Shown: in pieces, positions 1-11,200 of the stretch
Position numbering within the stretch: position 1 is the stretch's first letter
Layout of the letters: every line of letters starts with the position of its first letter
Assembly: GCA_015039465.1 (NCBI GenBank)
Contig: MU130154.1
Coordinates: 1-64,000, forward strand
Direction: 5' to 3'
DNA length: 64,000 nt
From: Phlegmacium glaucopus
Lineage: Eukaryota; Basidiomycota; Agaricomycetes; Agaricales; Cortinariaceae
The notes under the pieces: model-generated
The model's database searches: none
Seen by the model: only the letters and a program-made list of their open reading frames with translations
What the model was told of the DNA's origin: nothing
Program-made: the position numbers and the translations under genes

Positions 1-1073
1 GCCGCTTCCAAAATAGGTAATCAAATTCAAAGTCCGCTTATTTTCATGATGGCGACTTTTAAGCTTTCTTCTCACGCTACCAATCAGTATTGGTGTGCGA
101 CATCGCAAGATCCAATGATTGGCAGTAGTGATGTCTCGAGCCTGTGTTACTTCATAGGTCCAAAAGACTCTTCTGTCCTTAAGTAGGTGAGATGATGTTC
201 CAGAGTCGAGAAGATTTGCAAGGTTTTCTTTAGAAAAGAAACCTGCAAAATTGCTCGCAGCGGGATCATAGTCAATTGAAGCACAGGATAGGTCACCTAT
301 ATAAGCATTGGCAACGTCCTGCTGAGCTTTGACGAGATTGGAGGATGAGGATGATGCAACGCGGTCAGGAGGGATAAGGGAAGTGGAGGCAGCAGCCATT
401 TCAGGTGAAGACTTTGCTTTCCCTTTTGACTTTGATGTTTGACCTTTCCCTTCCATTCCTCCACCTTTGGCGAAGCAATGATCCTTGTCATGCAATTTTC
501 CCCTGCAATTTGAACATAAGACACCGAGAGGGTTCTTGTCATGTTTTCGAATTGAATCCCCTGCATGATTACAGTATTCTGCGCCAGGACCAGACTTTGA
601 AGGTCTCAAGGACTCAATTCGTTGGCATTCCATTAATGACTAATCAACTGATTATGCGATCCGGGAGAGTGTCGGGAGGGGCAGGGACTACAGCAACAGA
701 TTGACTATCAGCAAAATCTTGATTGATTTGCGTGAGGAGCATCTGAAAGTGAAGCCACGATCCATTCAAAGGAAGCCCTCGAATAATCAAGTGGACCATC
801 TCGTATTCAGAGTAGGGAACTCCCATCTCGATAAAGCGTATGTGACCTGTTTTGAACTCCCCCAGGTACATGATCTTTGAGTCTCACACTCGACAGTCGC
901 CGATCATGAAGGTCAAGTTGCGACATGACATCTTTACAACTGTAAAGATCTTTCAAAGTTTCTCAAACACTTTGAGCAGTAACTGCTACTCCATGTGGTA
1001 GTAGAGATAGGGTAACAGGGGTAATTCGACGTTCCACAATGGTATGCACTTTGGAGTCTGATTTCCACCATTC

Positions 1074-1650
1074 TGTTAAGTTTAAAACAAAGGGGTCACG
1101 TCGGAGTAACACTGGATCGGACGGAACGGAACCGGAACAAGTAACGGAAAGGACTTTGGCCTCAGCGTATGTGCTGTGCCGCCCAGCTCCTACAATGTCC
1201 TGATTTCGGAACCGGAAGAGAACGGAAAGTCGGAAGACCTCAGTGACTTAGAGGATGAACAAGAGGAGGAAACTAAGATGATATTCGAACTGAGGGAAAA
1301 CATACAAGTTCAAGTACTTTAAATATAAAAGGAATTGCAACTGAAATATAGAATATAAATATAAGTGCTGCGTTCTGCTCCTGGAAAAGGTCCTGCATTC
1401 TTGGGTGAATAATCCATGGCTGGTGTGCTGACTGATAGTGGGAAAGTGATGACAAAGGAATAGTTGTTGTGACGAAGGTGGTAATGGGTTTGGGATATCG
1501 TCGGAAGAGTCGGAATGATACGGAGAAGTCTCGGAGTCGGACGTAGGAGGAGTAGAGTCGGAGACAAGGGAAAGTACTGGAACGGAGTACGGACTACCAG
1601 AAACAACTCCGACGGAGTCGGACCGGAGTAATGTATGATGGAATGTAACA
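1074..1650 (-). mobile_element. Solo LTR (family A), copy 1, with CATTC target duplication
   Basis: The 577-bp block has LTR-type TG...CA ends (TGTTAAG at the left, TGTAACA at the right). It is flanked on both sides by CATTC, a perfect 5-bp target duplication. It is closely similar to the blocks at 4351-4896 and 17403-17980, and to 4996-5547 in the opposite orientation. No internal retrotransposon sequence is attached, so it is a solo LTR, probably left by LTR-LTR recombination. It sits inside the copia gag. Confidence 0.88.
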
Positions 1651-2080
1651 CATTCGCGAAAAGCAGTGATGTCGTCTGCAGTCGAGATTGCAGTGGGAAC
1701 AGCAGGCTGAGGTTCAATTGGAAATGGCAAGTAGACATTTGCATCACCCTCAATGTGCCCCAATAACCTTCACCTTGCAGAACCTGACTGATTCCTCATT
1801 TCCAGGTCTCGTAATTGGATGATCTGACCAGCATTTCTATATGATTGAGCTTAATCATTGACATGATGGATGTGTGTTTATATGCGTGGAATTTGTTGAC
1901 AGAATATGAAAACAGAGACGCGAGATTGCCTTGTTAGGCTAGAAGGATTGTCAACAGAGAGTGTAAACAATCTTGAATATATGCACAAATAGAGACAAAA
2001 TAATTTTATCTGAAATAAGCAAGTTGTTCCGAGCAATTTCGCTTAGACTTATAATTGATTATGTTGCTTGGTTCAACAAG

Positions 2081-2094
2081 TGGGGCCCATAACC
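2081..2094 (-). other. Primer-binding site of degenerate copia element
   Basis: The minus strand reads GGTTATGGGCCCCA directly after the LTR end. The intact copia element has the same GGTTATGGGCCC at 7236-7247 in the equivalent place. A shared, conserved sequence right after both LTRs supports a primer-binding site. The tRNA it pairs with was not identified. Confidence 0.6.
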
Positions 2095-2389
2095 TGTTCA
2101 AATATAAAGCGATAGTCTCAGTATTAGCGTCAAAGAGACAATGAACAACTAATGTTATTGTGTACCTAAAGCGATAGTCTAGGTAACAGTGACAAGAGAT
2201 GAGTTGTAGTTTACAATATGATAGAAGGATAACCTTACCTCAGTGTTAGCATCAAAGAGACAATGAACAACTGAGGGTAAGATAAATCACGAAGGTGGTT
2301 TTTATATACGGAATCTGAGGTGTCTACATGAACAAATAAGGAAAGGGTGGCGTGAGGCATGATGTGAAGGATCATGTGATGAGACAAAT
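2095..2389 (-). mobile_element. Probable 5' LTR of the degenerate copia element
   Basis: On the minus strand this block ends in TGAACA immediately before GGTTATGGGCCCC, the same primer-binding sequence that follows the LTR of the intact copia element at 7236. That fixes the inner boundary at 2095. The outer boundary is inferred from where the gypsy reverse-transcriptase frame breaks off, near 2390, and may be off by about 10 bases. Inside are two copies of a roughly 31-base repeat (2119-2149 and 2241-2271). Confidence 0.55.
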
Positions 2390-4350
2390 GTCACCACTCG
2401 TTGATGAATTCTCGGAGCGTACCCAACTCGGATTCGGAAAGCAGATATATCGGACCCAAAGGGGGTTTCACAGACTCATCAATTTTGATTTTTAAGTCAT
2501 ACTCTTGATGAGCTGCTAGAGTGTTAGCTTTACCCTTGGAAAAGACGTCCGAAAATTTGTGATATATTTCTGGAACACCTTCCAAGTCAGAATTGGAAGA
2601 TGTGGCGGAGGCTGCAGCAGAAGGTAGGGACTAGCATGGTAAAGTTCGGTAAACTCCAGTTCCTGGAAAAAAAGGCAACTTGCGAGCACAATTCTGCTGC
2701 TATTCTTAAAATTCTTTCTCTGTATGATAGCCAAGATGTTCTAGTTTACAATGATGTGAATTTTGTCTAAAAGTGCTGGAAAGTGAATGCGGGAGAGTTG
2801 TCACATTGAAACGGAACAGTTCAGTATGGAAAAATTGTTCCAAACTGTACCGTTTGAGTTTACATAATCATCTCTCTATCTTATCTTTTGAAAATTACAG
2901 GCATTATAGTTAATATTGGTGTCTACCTGTATGCCAAATGTTGTATTATCAAGGTTCCAAACAAGGAAGAAAATGGAATTTATTTTGTGAATCTCTCTAA
3001 ACCGTAGTTTACCATGCTAGTCCCTAGCGGAATGGCTAGCAGCCTCGACCAGATCATGAATGGAAATGGAAAAGCATTGGGCTCCTTCAGAACAAATGGA
3101 CCTCATGAAAGCTGCAGCAGACACTAAGGAAATTTTAGGAGCAGTCAATGGTTTTGGAACAAAGGGAATATCAGAAAGAGGTTCCGCAATAATATCAGAA
3201 GGCAATTCAACCTTCAATTTCACAGAAACCGTATCAGACATGGTAATGTCAGATACCGGAACAGGTGCCTTGGCGGAAATGGAAACGGGAACTGGAAGGA
3301 TAACTATATGGTCTCCAGCGTTGCCTTTCTTGCTGGGTAAGTCTACCCTGCGAGTCCAGCTTGCCATCTAGATTAGGTTTTGGAGGAGTGGAAGAAGTCT
3401 TACTGGAGTCTGCGGGCTTAGCAGACTTTTGATCCGAAGGCTGAGACTGTTTTCCAGAACTGGAAGAAGGGTTGGAAGAAGGTACGGAGGAGGATGAAGA
3501 AGGAGTAGGACCCTTTGGAGGGTTTTGGTGTTGCTGCAGAGCGGGTTCCCGAGAATGTTCTTGCATACATTCCCAGTGTCAAGCATTGGAATTTTGAGCT
3601 TTTTAACGCACCACAGCCATGGTCCGGGGCTTGCCATCATCACCTTTGGTAATTTCATCCTTGAGTCAGGAAGGTAAACCTTCGTAAAACCTATACCTCA
3701 GAGCGGACTCGCCCCAAGAGCAGCGGACTGCCAAAGAGTTGAACCGGACTAAGTATTTGGAGATATGTTGGCTATCCTTCATTTGGAGAGTAATGAGTTT
3801 GTGTTCTACATTGGCAGATTTGTCGAAAGGACCAAAGTTGGACTGAACACTGATGAAGAGATCCAATCTTCAAGCCAAGACGGAGGATCGTCAGTGAGTC
3901 CAGAAATTCCAGGTTCAAACCATTCCTGAGCAACGTCCCAGAGATAGGACAGAGCAAACATTACTTGCTTGGAGTCGTCTCGGAATGTGTCAGAAGAGCT
4001 CCAGAAATAGAGCCTACACTGGAAAAGAAAAGCTTTCAGTTTCTTAGGGTCCTTACCCATGAAGGATTCAGGCTCTCTAAGTCTGCCAGCCAAATTGGAC
4101 TTGGCTGAAGATTTCCTGAGGGAATTCAAAGCAGAAACAAGTTCATTGATATAAAGATGGAGACTCAACTTTGTCCGTAGTACTCCGAGGTTCATCAATA
4201 TGACTAGCCTCTTTGACTACATCAGGCACGGGAGTCTGCCTGGTGGGGGTGTGTTCATGGGACATATTTTCTTGTATTGGTAATGGAGTTTTGGATTTTA
4301 TTTTGGAACAAGTTAGCATAGAAGGAGTGGGTGAGAAGTTTCGAATATAC
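2390..4350 (-). mobile_element. Degenerate Ty3/gypsy internal region (gag to start of reverse transcriptase)
   Basis: On the minus strand the gag capsid-like stretch lies at about 3666-4198, with EPESFMGKDPKKLKAF-type and AQEWFEPG residues. The gag C-terminus with DGKLDSQGRLTQQERQR follows at about 3249-3566. A spacer and protease-linker region is at 3017-3367. The start of the reverse transcriptase is at 2391-2624, with EIYHKFSDVFSKGKA, PPLGPIYLLSE and LREFI residues. The frame is broken several times, and the reverse transcriptase stops abruptly at 2390 where the copia LTR begins. A MITE interrupts it at 2627-3024. Confidence 0.78.
2627..3024. mobile_element. MITE with TA duplication inside the gypsy remnant
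   Basis: The 398-bp block begins GGGACTAGCATGGTAAA and ends with the exact reverse complement. It is flanked on each side by TA. Similarity between the two ends continues imperfectly inwards (CGGT block). It has no coding capacity. Terminal inverted repeats plus a TA duplication suggest a non-autonomous Tc1/mariner-type element. It lies between the gypsy linker and reverse-transcriptase segments, so it inserted after the gypsy element. Confidence 0.72.
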
Positions 4351-4896
4351 TGTTAAGTTTAGACAAAGGGATAATGTCGGAGTAACTCCAGAACGGAACC
4401 AGAACAAGTAACGGAAAGGACTTTGGCCTCAGCATATGTGCTGTGCCGCCCAGCGCCTATAGTGTCCTGATTTCGGAACCGGAAGAGAACGGAATAAGAT
4501 GGAAGACCTCAGTGACTTAGAGGACGAACAAGAGGAGGAAACTAAGTTGGTATTGGAAACTAAGGAAAACATACAAGCTTCAAGTACTTAAATAATAAAA
4601 GGAATAGCAACCGAAATATAAAGGATAAATATAAAGTGCTGTGTTCTGCTCCTGGAAGGTCCTGCATTCTTGGGTGAATAATCCATAGCAGGTGTGCTGA
4701 GATAGTGGGAAAGTGATGACAAAGAAATAGTGGTTGTGGTGAAGATGTGGTATTGAGTTTGGAGTAACATTGGAAGAGCCGGAATGATATGGAGAAGTCT
4801 CAGAATTGGACGTAGGAGGAGTAGATCCAGAAACAAGGGAAAGTACTGGAACAGAGTACGGAGCTGGACCGGAGTAACATATAACGGAATGTAACA
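4351..4896 (-). mobile_element. LTR (family A), copy 2: 5' LTR of the gypsy remnant
   Basis: The 546-bp block runs from TGTTAAG to TGTAACA and matches the other family A LTRs. On the minus strand it sits directly upstream of the gypsy gag, so it is the 5' LTR of that element. It shows no flanking 5-bp duplication (TATAC on one side, ACAAT on the other). That is expected, because its inner flank is the internal region of the element. This links the solo LTRs in the window to a Ty3/gypsy family. Confidence 0.8.
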
Positions 4897-4995
4897 ACAA
4901 TGAGGTCACAAAATCTCGCCTCTTTACAAGACAACACCAGTTGTGCAGGTTCTCGAGGACTAGGGAACATGGCCTGCCAACCTTGGCATGGCTTC

Positions 4996-5547
4996 TGTTA
5001 CATTCTGTTATATGTTACTCCAGTCCAGCTCTGTTGGTCCATACTCCGTGTCAGTACTTTCCCTTGTATCTGGATTATTCTTCCTACATCCAACTCCGAG
5101 ATCTTTCTGTGTCATTCCAGTTCCTCCAACATTACTCCAAACCCATTTCCCACATCATCACCATAACAACTATTTCTTTGTCATCACTTTCCCACTATCA
5201 GTTAGCACACCCGCTATGGATTATTCACCCAAGAATGCAGGACCTTCCAGGAGCAGAACGCAGCACTTTATATTTATCTTTCATATTTTGGTTGCTATTC
5301 CCTTTTTTATTTAAGTACTCGAAGCTTGTATATTTTCCTCAGTTTCGAATATCAACTTAGTTTCCTCCTCCTGTTTGTCCTTTAAGTCACTGAGGCTTCT
5401 GTCTTGTTCCTTCCTCTTCCGGTTCTGAAATCAGGACACTATAGGAGTTGGGCAGCACAGCACATACACTGAGGCAATTACTTGTTCCGGTTCCGTTCCG
5501 TCCGTTCTGGAATTACTCTGATGTTTTCCCTTTGCTTAAACTTAACA
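4996..5547 (+). mobile_element. Solo LTR (family A), copy 4, opposite orientation, GCTTC duplication
   Basis: The 552-bp block runs from TGTTACATTC to CTTAACA and is the reverse complement of the other family A LTRs. It is flanked on both sides by GCTTC, a perfect 5-bp target duplication. It lies only 99 bp from copy 2. With its own duplication it is an independent insertion and not the second LTR of the neighbouring gypsy element. Confidence 0.86.
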
Positions 5548-6837
5548 GCTTCCCTTTACGCTGTCCATGGGTTTCCCAGGGTGCGTTTGGTTGAGCAATG
5601 AGGGCTCACATATATCACAACATGGAACAGTAGGGTCTAACCAGGTATGTTTCATGTTAAGAGGAATATGTGATGGAATACTCACTTGGTGGTTTATTGC
5701 CATAGATTTGTGTCAAGACTGCATGCCAACAGGTACCTGGGTCCTGCCTGCACAAAGGAGTAGAGGCCTTCATCCTCTGCTTCTTCATCAATCATGGGGC
5801 AGTTATGAATGAAGATCGCATCATGTTCTGGGTTGTTGGAACCATGCTTCCCACCTCTTGCTATTGCGTGAGACCTTCTTGCTTTTGAATCCTGTTTTGC
5901 TTGTGGTTGATTGACTCCTGCAGATGTATCGTCCTGGTGCTGATCTCCTCTCTTGAACTTGATGTTAGAAGAAGTAAGAACCTGGGAATCAAGTTGAATT
6001 CTAAGGTGCTTATCTTCAATAAGCACCTTACACTTTTATACTACATGCATGAGAGCTAATACAACTACTTATGGCTAGTACATAATAGAAGGTAGAGTGA
6101 GGTAGATACCAAGAATAGAACTGACATTGGTTACAATGTCATCAGCGAAGGGTCAACTACTACTACAATAAGAAGGTGTCTGTAAAGGGTAGGTCGGGAA
6201 TGCGGCATGTAATACAATTGTAGAGTAAGGTGAAAGTAATAATGAATGCTAAGCATACCTAGGGGCAGATACAATGAGTATCCCCTAACACTTGATGTTT
6301 GACATGATTCCATGAAATTTTCAATTTATAGTTTTGTTTTGTTTGAAACATCAAAGGAGATGGATTAATACAACTTGCTGATACTATTTCTAACATGATA
6401 CCAATTTTCAGTATGGAAGAATAAGTTCTTGTTGAATAATAGGGAAATTTGAAAGTGACCAATTCTAAAATCATCAAATTTGACTAAGTCCCGTGTCACA
6501 CTACCATGCAAGATTTGTGACCCCCTATGTGACTGCCCAGTTGTTCCAGCCACTTCTGCATAAGCGTCAGCCAGAAGCGGACTGGTCACAAGCCTACCGT
6601 TTGGTAGGTGAGATTTTTCCCTGCCAATGCAGAGGTGTTCACTTAGTCGAAAATACTACTAAAGACACTAGACGGCTTGGGTTTTCCCACATTTTTGGGG
6701 GGTTTTTCTGTCGTGTCTTATTTCACTGATTGCAATGTTTTTTGAGGCTATTGTAGATCTGAGCAATTTAATTCTTATTCCTTTTGTACTTTCCATCTTT
6801 CAATGTGAATTCCTCTTGCCATGCCCCACCAACTTTT
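5548..6837. other. Gene-poor repeat-derived stretch
   Basis: No convincing gene is seen. About 6,065-6,300 resembles parts of 14,850-14,910 and 15,893-16,300, including GGCAGATACAATGAGTATCC near the right end. It is probably a fragment of an unnamed dispersed repeat. A perfect 12-bp stem with a 5-base loop lies at 6002-6030. The minus-strand open frame at 5,694-6,026 has no recognisable motif. Confidence 0.4.
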
Positions 6838-7235
6838 TGTTAGAATTGCCTCATTAGTCTCCTGGGTCTCATCAGATCTTACTCCATTTAACTTTTCATC
6901 TCAGATTACATCTCAGATTACATCTTAGATTATATCTGATCTGATCTGATCTCCAGATCTATTACTTGATCTCAGATCAGATCCTTTCACACACTGTCAA
7001 GATATCTCCAGATATCTTTCTTATTGTTCTCTTTCATATATAATCAGTAGCTAACTTGCCAGAAGTCCCCAGTTACTCACTCTGGACTTCAGGCAAGTAC
7101 TTAGTTGTTTTACTCAATGTATTTAGTTACTCACTCTGGACTTCAGCTTATCATAGCTCTTGTGTCACTTACCCTGAGTTCCTGGAATCTCGCACACAGC
7201 CGTCTTGCACGCTACTCTACTAGCCAGCTTAAACA
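6838..7235 (+). mobile_element. Left LTR of the full-length copia element
   Basis: The 398-bp LTR starts TGTTAGAATTGCC and ends CAGCTTAAACA. It contains alternating AGATCTGATCT-like and TCAGATTACATC repeats near 6,890-6,970 and a duplicated TTACTCACTCTGGACTTCAG block. It reads the same as the right LTR at 12222-12619. Confidence 0.93.
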
Positions 7236-7247
7236 GGTTATGGGCCC
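7236..7247 (+). other. Primer-binding site of the full-length copia element
   Basis: GGTTATGGGCCC lies immediately after the left LTR. The same sequence follows the LTR of the degenerate copia element at 2081-2094 on the other strand. The priming tRNA was not identified from the sequence. Confidence 0.65.
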
Positions 7248-7569
7248 CGCGCTCTAAGCGCCCCAATTAAGCGTTTTACAAACTTGCTCTTTTAGTACTT
7301 AGTTTTCACAAAGCATATTACCACTCTATTTTTGTACCCCCTTGCCAGGCCGAGCCTTATATTGCTTCCGCCAGTAAGGAAGGACGTGCACGCTCATTAG
7401 GACTGCGTCTAACCCGGAACAACCGTCTGGACTCCGCGTTTGAATACAAATTTTCATTTTTACTAGTTTACACTTAGTTTAGCTTTCTACTTCATTTTGC
7501 AAGTTTGAAACGCTATCTGCCTGTGGAACATCGTGCAATTCACCGTACCACGCTCCAACGTCGTACTAC

Positions 7570-8256
7570 ATGTCTTTTCCCAACTCCTCACCATGCTTCA
7601 CCAAACTTAACTCCACTAACTACCCAACTTGGGCTGGTAATATGGAAGCTTGGTTTCGCTCCTCCGGTCTCTGGCGCATTGTAAATGGCTTAACTGCATT
7701 GCCTACTCTATCTGAAAAACCAACAGATGCGCAGTTACTTGCAGTTGAGACCTGGGAGACAAAATCAGACAAAGCTGCAGGATGGTTATTCTTGATGGTA
7801 GAGGATGATCAGAAAGTCCATTTCAACGAAATCAGAGGTGACCCAGTTGCTATGTGGACAGCTCTTCAAGCAGTTCATATGCAGAAGCGTCCTGGTCACA
7901 GGTTCAATGCCTATGATGATTTGTTCTCAATTAGAAAGCAGGAGGATGAATCTTTGCAAACACTCATGAATAAAGTGGATGCAGCTTTACGTTGCATTCA
8001 GGATCTTCGCCCATCTGGGTTTGACCTGAAACAGCTTGATGATGAGCTTGCCTCAATGGCAATGATTCGTGCTCTCCCAGATGAGTATAGTGCATTCACT
8101 TCATCTCTCCTCCTGCTGGACAAATTAGACAAAGCTACAATACATCAGGCTTTTGTTGGAGAGGAAACCCAACGTCGCCGTCGTGCTTCAGACATGCCTT
8201 CTGTTGGTACAGCCCTCTCTGCTTCATCCTCCTCATCTCCAACTTCTGTGGTATGA
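7570..8256 (+). CDS. gag: Copia gag polyprotein (228 aa)
   Basis: This ORF encodes the structural protein of the retrotransposon particle. The N-terminus carries LNSTNYPTWAGNMEAWFRSSG, the typical copia gag start, followed by a UBN2-like region with VAMWTALQAVH and LRPSGFDLKQLDDELA. It ends in a Ser-rich tail. A normal copia gag would continue into a CX2CX4HX4C zinc knuckle. Here the frame stops at TGA 8254-8256, overlapping the ATG of the next ORF by ATGA. The last Cys and His of the knuckle are read only in the pol frame. Confidence 0.88.
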   Translation: MSFPNSSPCFTKLNSTNYPTWAGNMEAWFRSSGLWRIVNGLTALPTLSEKPTDAQLLAVETWETKSDKAAGWLFLMVEDDQKVHFNEIRGDPVAMWTALQAVHMQKRPGHRFNAYDDLFSIRKQEDESLQTLMNKVDAALRCIQDLRPSGFDLKQLDDELASMAMIRALPDEYSAFTSSLLLLDKLDKATIHQAFVGEETQRRRRASDMPSVGTALSASSSSSPTSVV

Positions 8257-11200
8257 CAAACCACATCATGGACAAATGTTATCAATTCATCAATGCCCAG
8301 AAGTTGGCAAAGGAGAACAATGCCAAAAAGCGCAGAGGTGGTAACAAGGCCAACAAAGCCAATGTTGTTGAATTTGCTGGAAATGCAAGTGCTCTTTCTT
8401 CTACTTTTGATCCCTCCAATCCTTCCAACCCATTACAAACAGATGCTGACTTTGATTGGAATGCAGACACAGGGGCCACTTCTTTTATGACCCCTCATTG
8501 TCACTGGATTAGAAACTATGTCCAAACAAGCATACCAATCAAACTAGCAGACAATACCATTGTGTATGCTGTTGGGGTTGGTTCTGTGCATTTTCGCCCA
8601 ATTGTAAATGGAAAGGAAGTCAGATCTGTAGAATGGACAAGAGTCTTACATGTACCACAACTTCGAAGTAATCTATTGTCAGTTCTGTACTTGACACGTC
8701 ATAAAGGTTTTGAAGTTCATATCAATTCAAAATGCATGAATTTCATCCGCAATGGTACTACTTTGTTCTCTGCTTCAATTACAGACAACAATGCTGCCAT
8801 GCTGGATGGTGTCACAGAACCTATTTCGGAGTATGCCAACATTGTCTCAACTCTTCCTCTTGATATCAATCTCTGGCATCGCCGTTTAGCACATCATAGC
8901 TTCAGAGATGTTCAGAAGATGATCAATGAAGAGTTAGTAACTGGACTTGTGGTAGACACAAAGCAAAAGCCAGATCCTACATGTGAACCTTGCCTTTCAG
9001 GCAAAATGCACTCAAATCCATTCCCTACATCTCCCAGTCAATCCTTGCACCCTTTGGAATTGATCCACACTGATTTACATGGTCCTCTTCCTGTTGCAAC
9101 ACCAGATGGCTATCGCTATTGGGTTGTCTTTATTGATGATTGCACAAAATTCAGAGTAGCTATGCTGCTCAAACAGAAGAGTGATACATTTGAAGCATTC
9201 AAAACATTCAAAGCTTATGCTGAGAATCAATTGAATTGCAAGATCAAATCCATGCAGGATGACAAAGGTGGTGAATACATGTCAAATGCTTTCATCAAGT
9301 TCACTGATAGTTGTGGAATTTTGCGTCGTCATACCACTCGCAACCGCCCTCAAATGAATGGAGCAGCTGAAAGAGCCAATCGCACTATGAGTGATGATAT
9401 CACTACTATGCTCTCAGAGTCATGCTTACCTGCTTCATTCTGGGGTGAATGTCTTGCTGCTCACATCCACATATGGAATCGTCTTCCTACTGCATCATTA
9501 CCTCACACTACACCTTATGAGGCATGGTTCAAAAGGAAACCTGATGTAGAGCACTTGAGAGTTTGGGGATGCACTGCATATGTCTACATACAAGGAGATA
9601 AGTGTAAATCTCTTCAGTCACACATGGAGAAATGTATCTTCATTGGTTACCCTTCTGGATATAAAGGATGGAAATTCTATAATCCTACCACAAAGAAGTA
9701 CATCATCTGTGAACGTGCAGAATTTGATGAACGCCATTTCCCTGGCTTGTCTGTTGGTCCATTGTCTAAAATCAACCTTCAGGTTCCTTCATCACCTGGT
9801 GCTAATCTGTCACCCTTGCCTAATTTTGAGGGGGATGATGAACCATTGAATATGATAATTCCTCCAATTCCACAAAGTCCTCCCCAATCACCACCACCAA
9901 TTGTAGCACTTGAGCTGCCACTACCAGAAAGTCCTCCACTTCCACCTCAATTATTACCCAATGCACCTGAGCTACAATTACCTAGGCGCTCTACACGCAT
10001 TCCTAAACCTCCTTCAGATTGGTGGAAGGTGAGAACCCCTGCTCCTATATTGGAGAGTGATGGTGAGGATGATGGGTTGGAGGAAGTACAGTTTGCAGGA
10101 TTAGCAGCAGGAGCTGAACCACGCACCTATAAACAAGCAATGAAGAGTGATGATGCAGAGCGCTGGACAGAAGCAGCTAATGCTGAATATAACACTCTTT
10201 TGCAAACTGGTACATGGGAACTGGTTGAACTTCCACCTGGGCAGAAGGCAATTGGATCTGGTTGGGTCTTCAGAGTCAAGCGTAATGCAGATGGTTCTAT
10301 TGAGCGTTATAAAGCTAGAATTGTTGCCAAAGGCTACAGTCAGCGACCAGGCATTGACTACACAGAGGTCTTTGCTCCTACATTTAGACCTGCAACACTG
10401 CGCTTGATCCTTGCTCTAGCAGCTACCCAAGACCTTGAATTGCGTTCCCTTGACATCTCCTCTGCTTTCACCAATGGTGACCTTGAGGAAGAGATATATA
10501 TGACTCAACCAGAGGGATTCCATCAAGGTGGACACAATATGGTATGCAGACTGCAAAAATCTCTGTATGGTTTAAAGCAGTCTGCTCGTCAATGGAATAA
10601 GAAACTTCATGATGCTCTCAGTGATATGCGTTTCAAACACATTGAATCTGACCGCTCTGTTTACATTTACACTAATGGAGAGGTTAAGATCATTGTACCC
10701 ATTTACATTGACGATATTACCTTTGCATCCAAGTCCACTCCTGCCATTGAGAAGGCTATGGATCAACTTGCACAACATTTCAAATGTCGAGTCCTAGGAC
10801 CTACAGAATATTTGCTTGGTGTTGGGATCACTAGAGATCGCAAATCTCACACCATCAGACTTCATCAGCGCCAGTTCATCCTTGACATACTTGAACGTTA
10901 TGGTATGAGTGACTGTCATCCTGTCCTCACACCTATGGCACCTGGGACTGTCTTAACAAAGCAACTGAGTCCTAAAACTCCAGAGGAGGAGACATTCATG
11001 AAGAGTGTTCCCTACCTTAGTGCAATAGGTTCCCTTCAATATCTAGCTACTATGACCCGTCCAGACATTGCATACACTGTGTCTTATTTGGCACGGTTCA
11101 ACTCCAATCCTGGCCCTAGTCATTGGGCAGCGGTAAAGCATTTATTGCGATATTGTAAAGGAACCTTGGATCACAAATTGACTTACTCTGGTGGATTGAA

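Larger units (their letters stand above)
1..2094 (-). mobile_element. Degenerate Ty1/copia internal region (gag and protease), truncated by the window edge
   Basis: Read on the minus strand, this is the 5' half of a copia element. Near 1,660-1,830 there is a gag-like start with NYETWK-type residues and a frameshift. The gag core continues across 644-1,073, where UBN2-type residues are readable. A CX2CX4HX4C zinc knuckle (CSNCRGKLHDKDHC) lies at 475-516. A protease-like DSGTSSHL motif lies near 200-240. Several stops and frameshifts show it is dead. A solo LTR of another family (1074-1650) splits the gag. The element runs off the left edge, so its pol region cannot be seen. Confidence 0.75.

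Noticed and set aside
4351..5547. Copies 2 and 4 as the two LTRs of one element
   Set aside because: They are in opposite orientation, and copy 4 has its own perfect GCTTC duplication.
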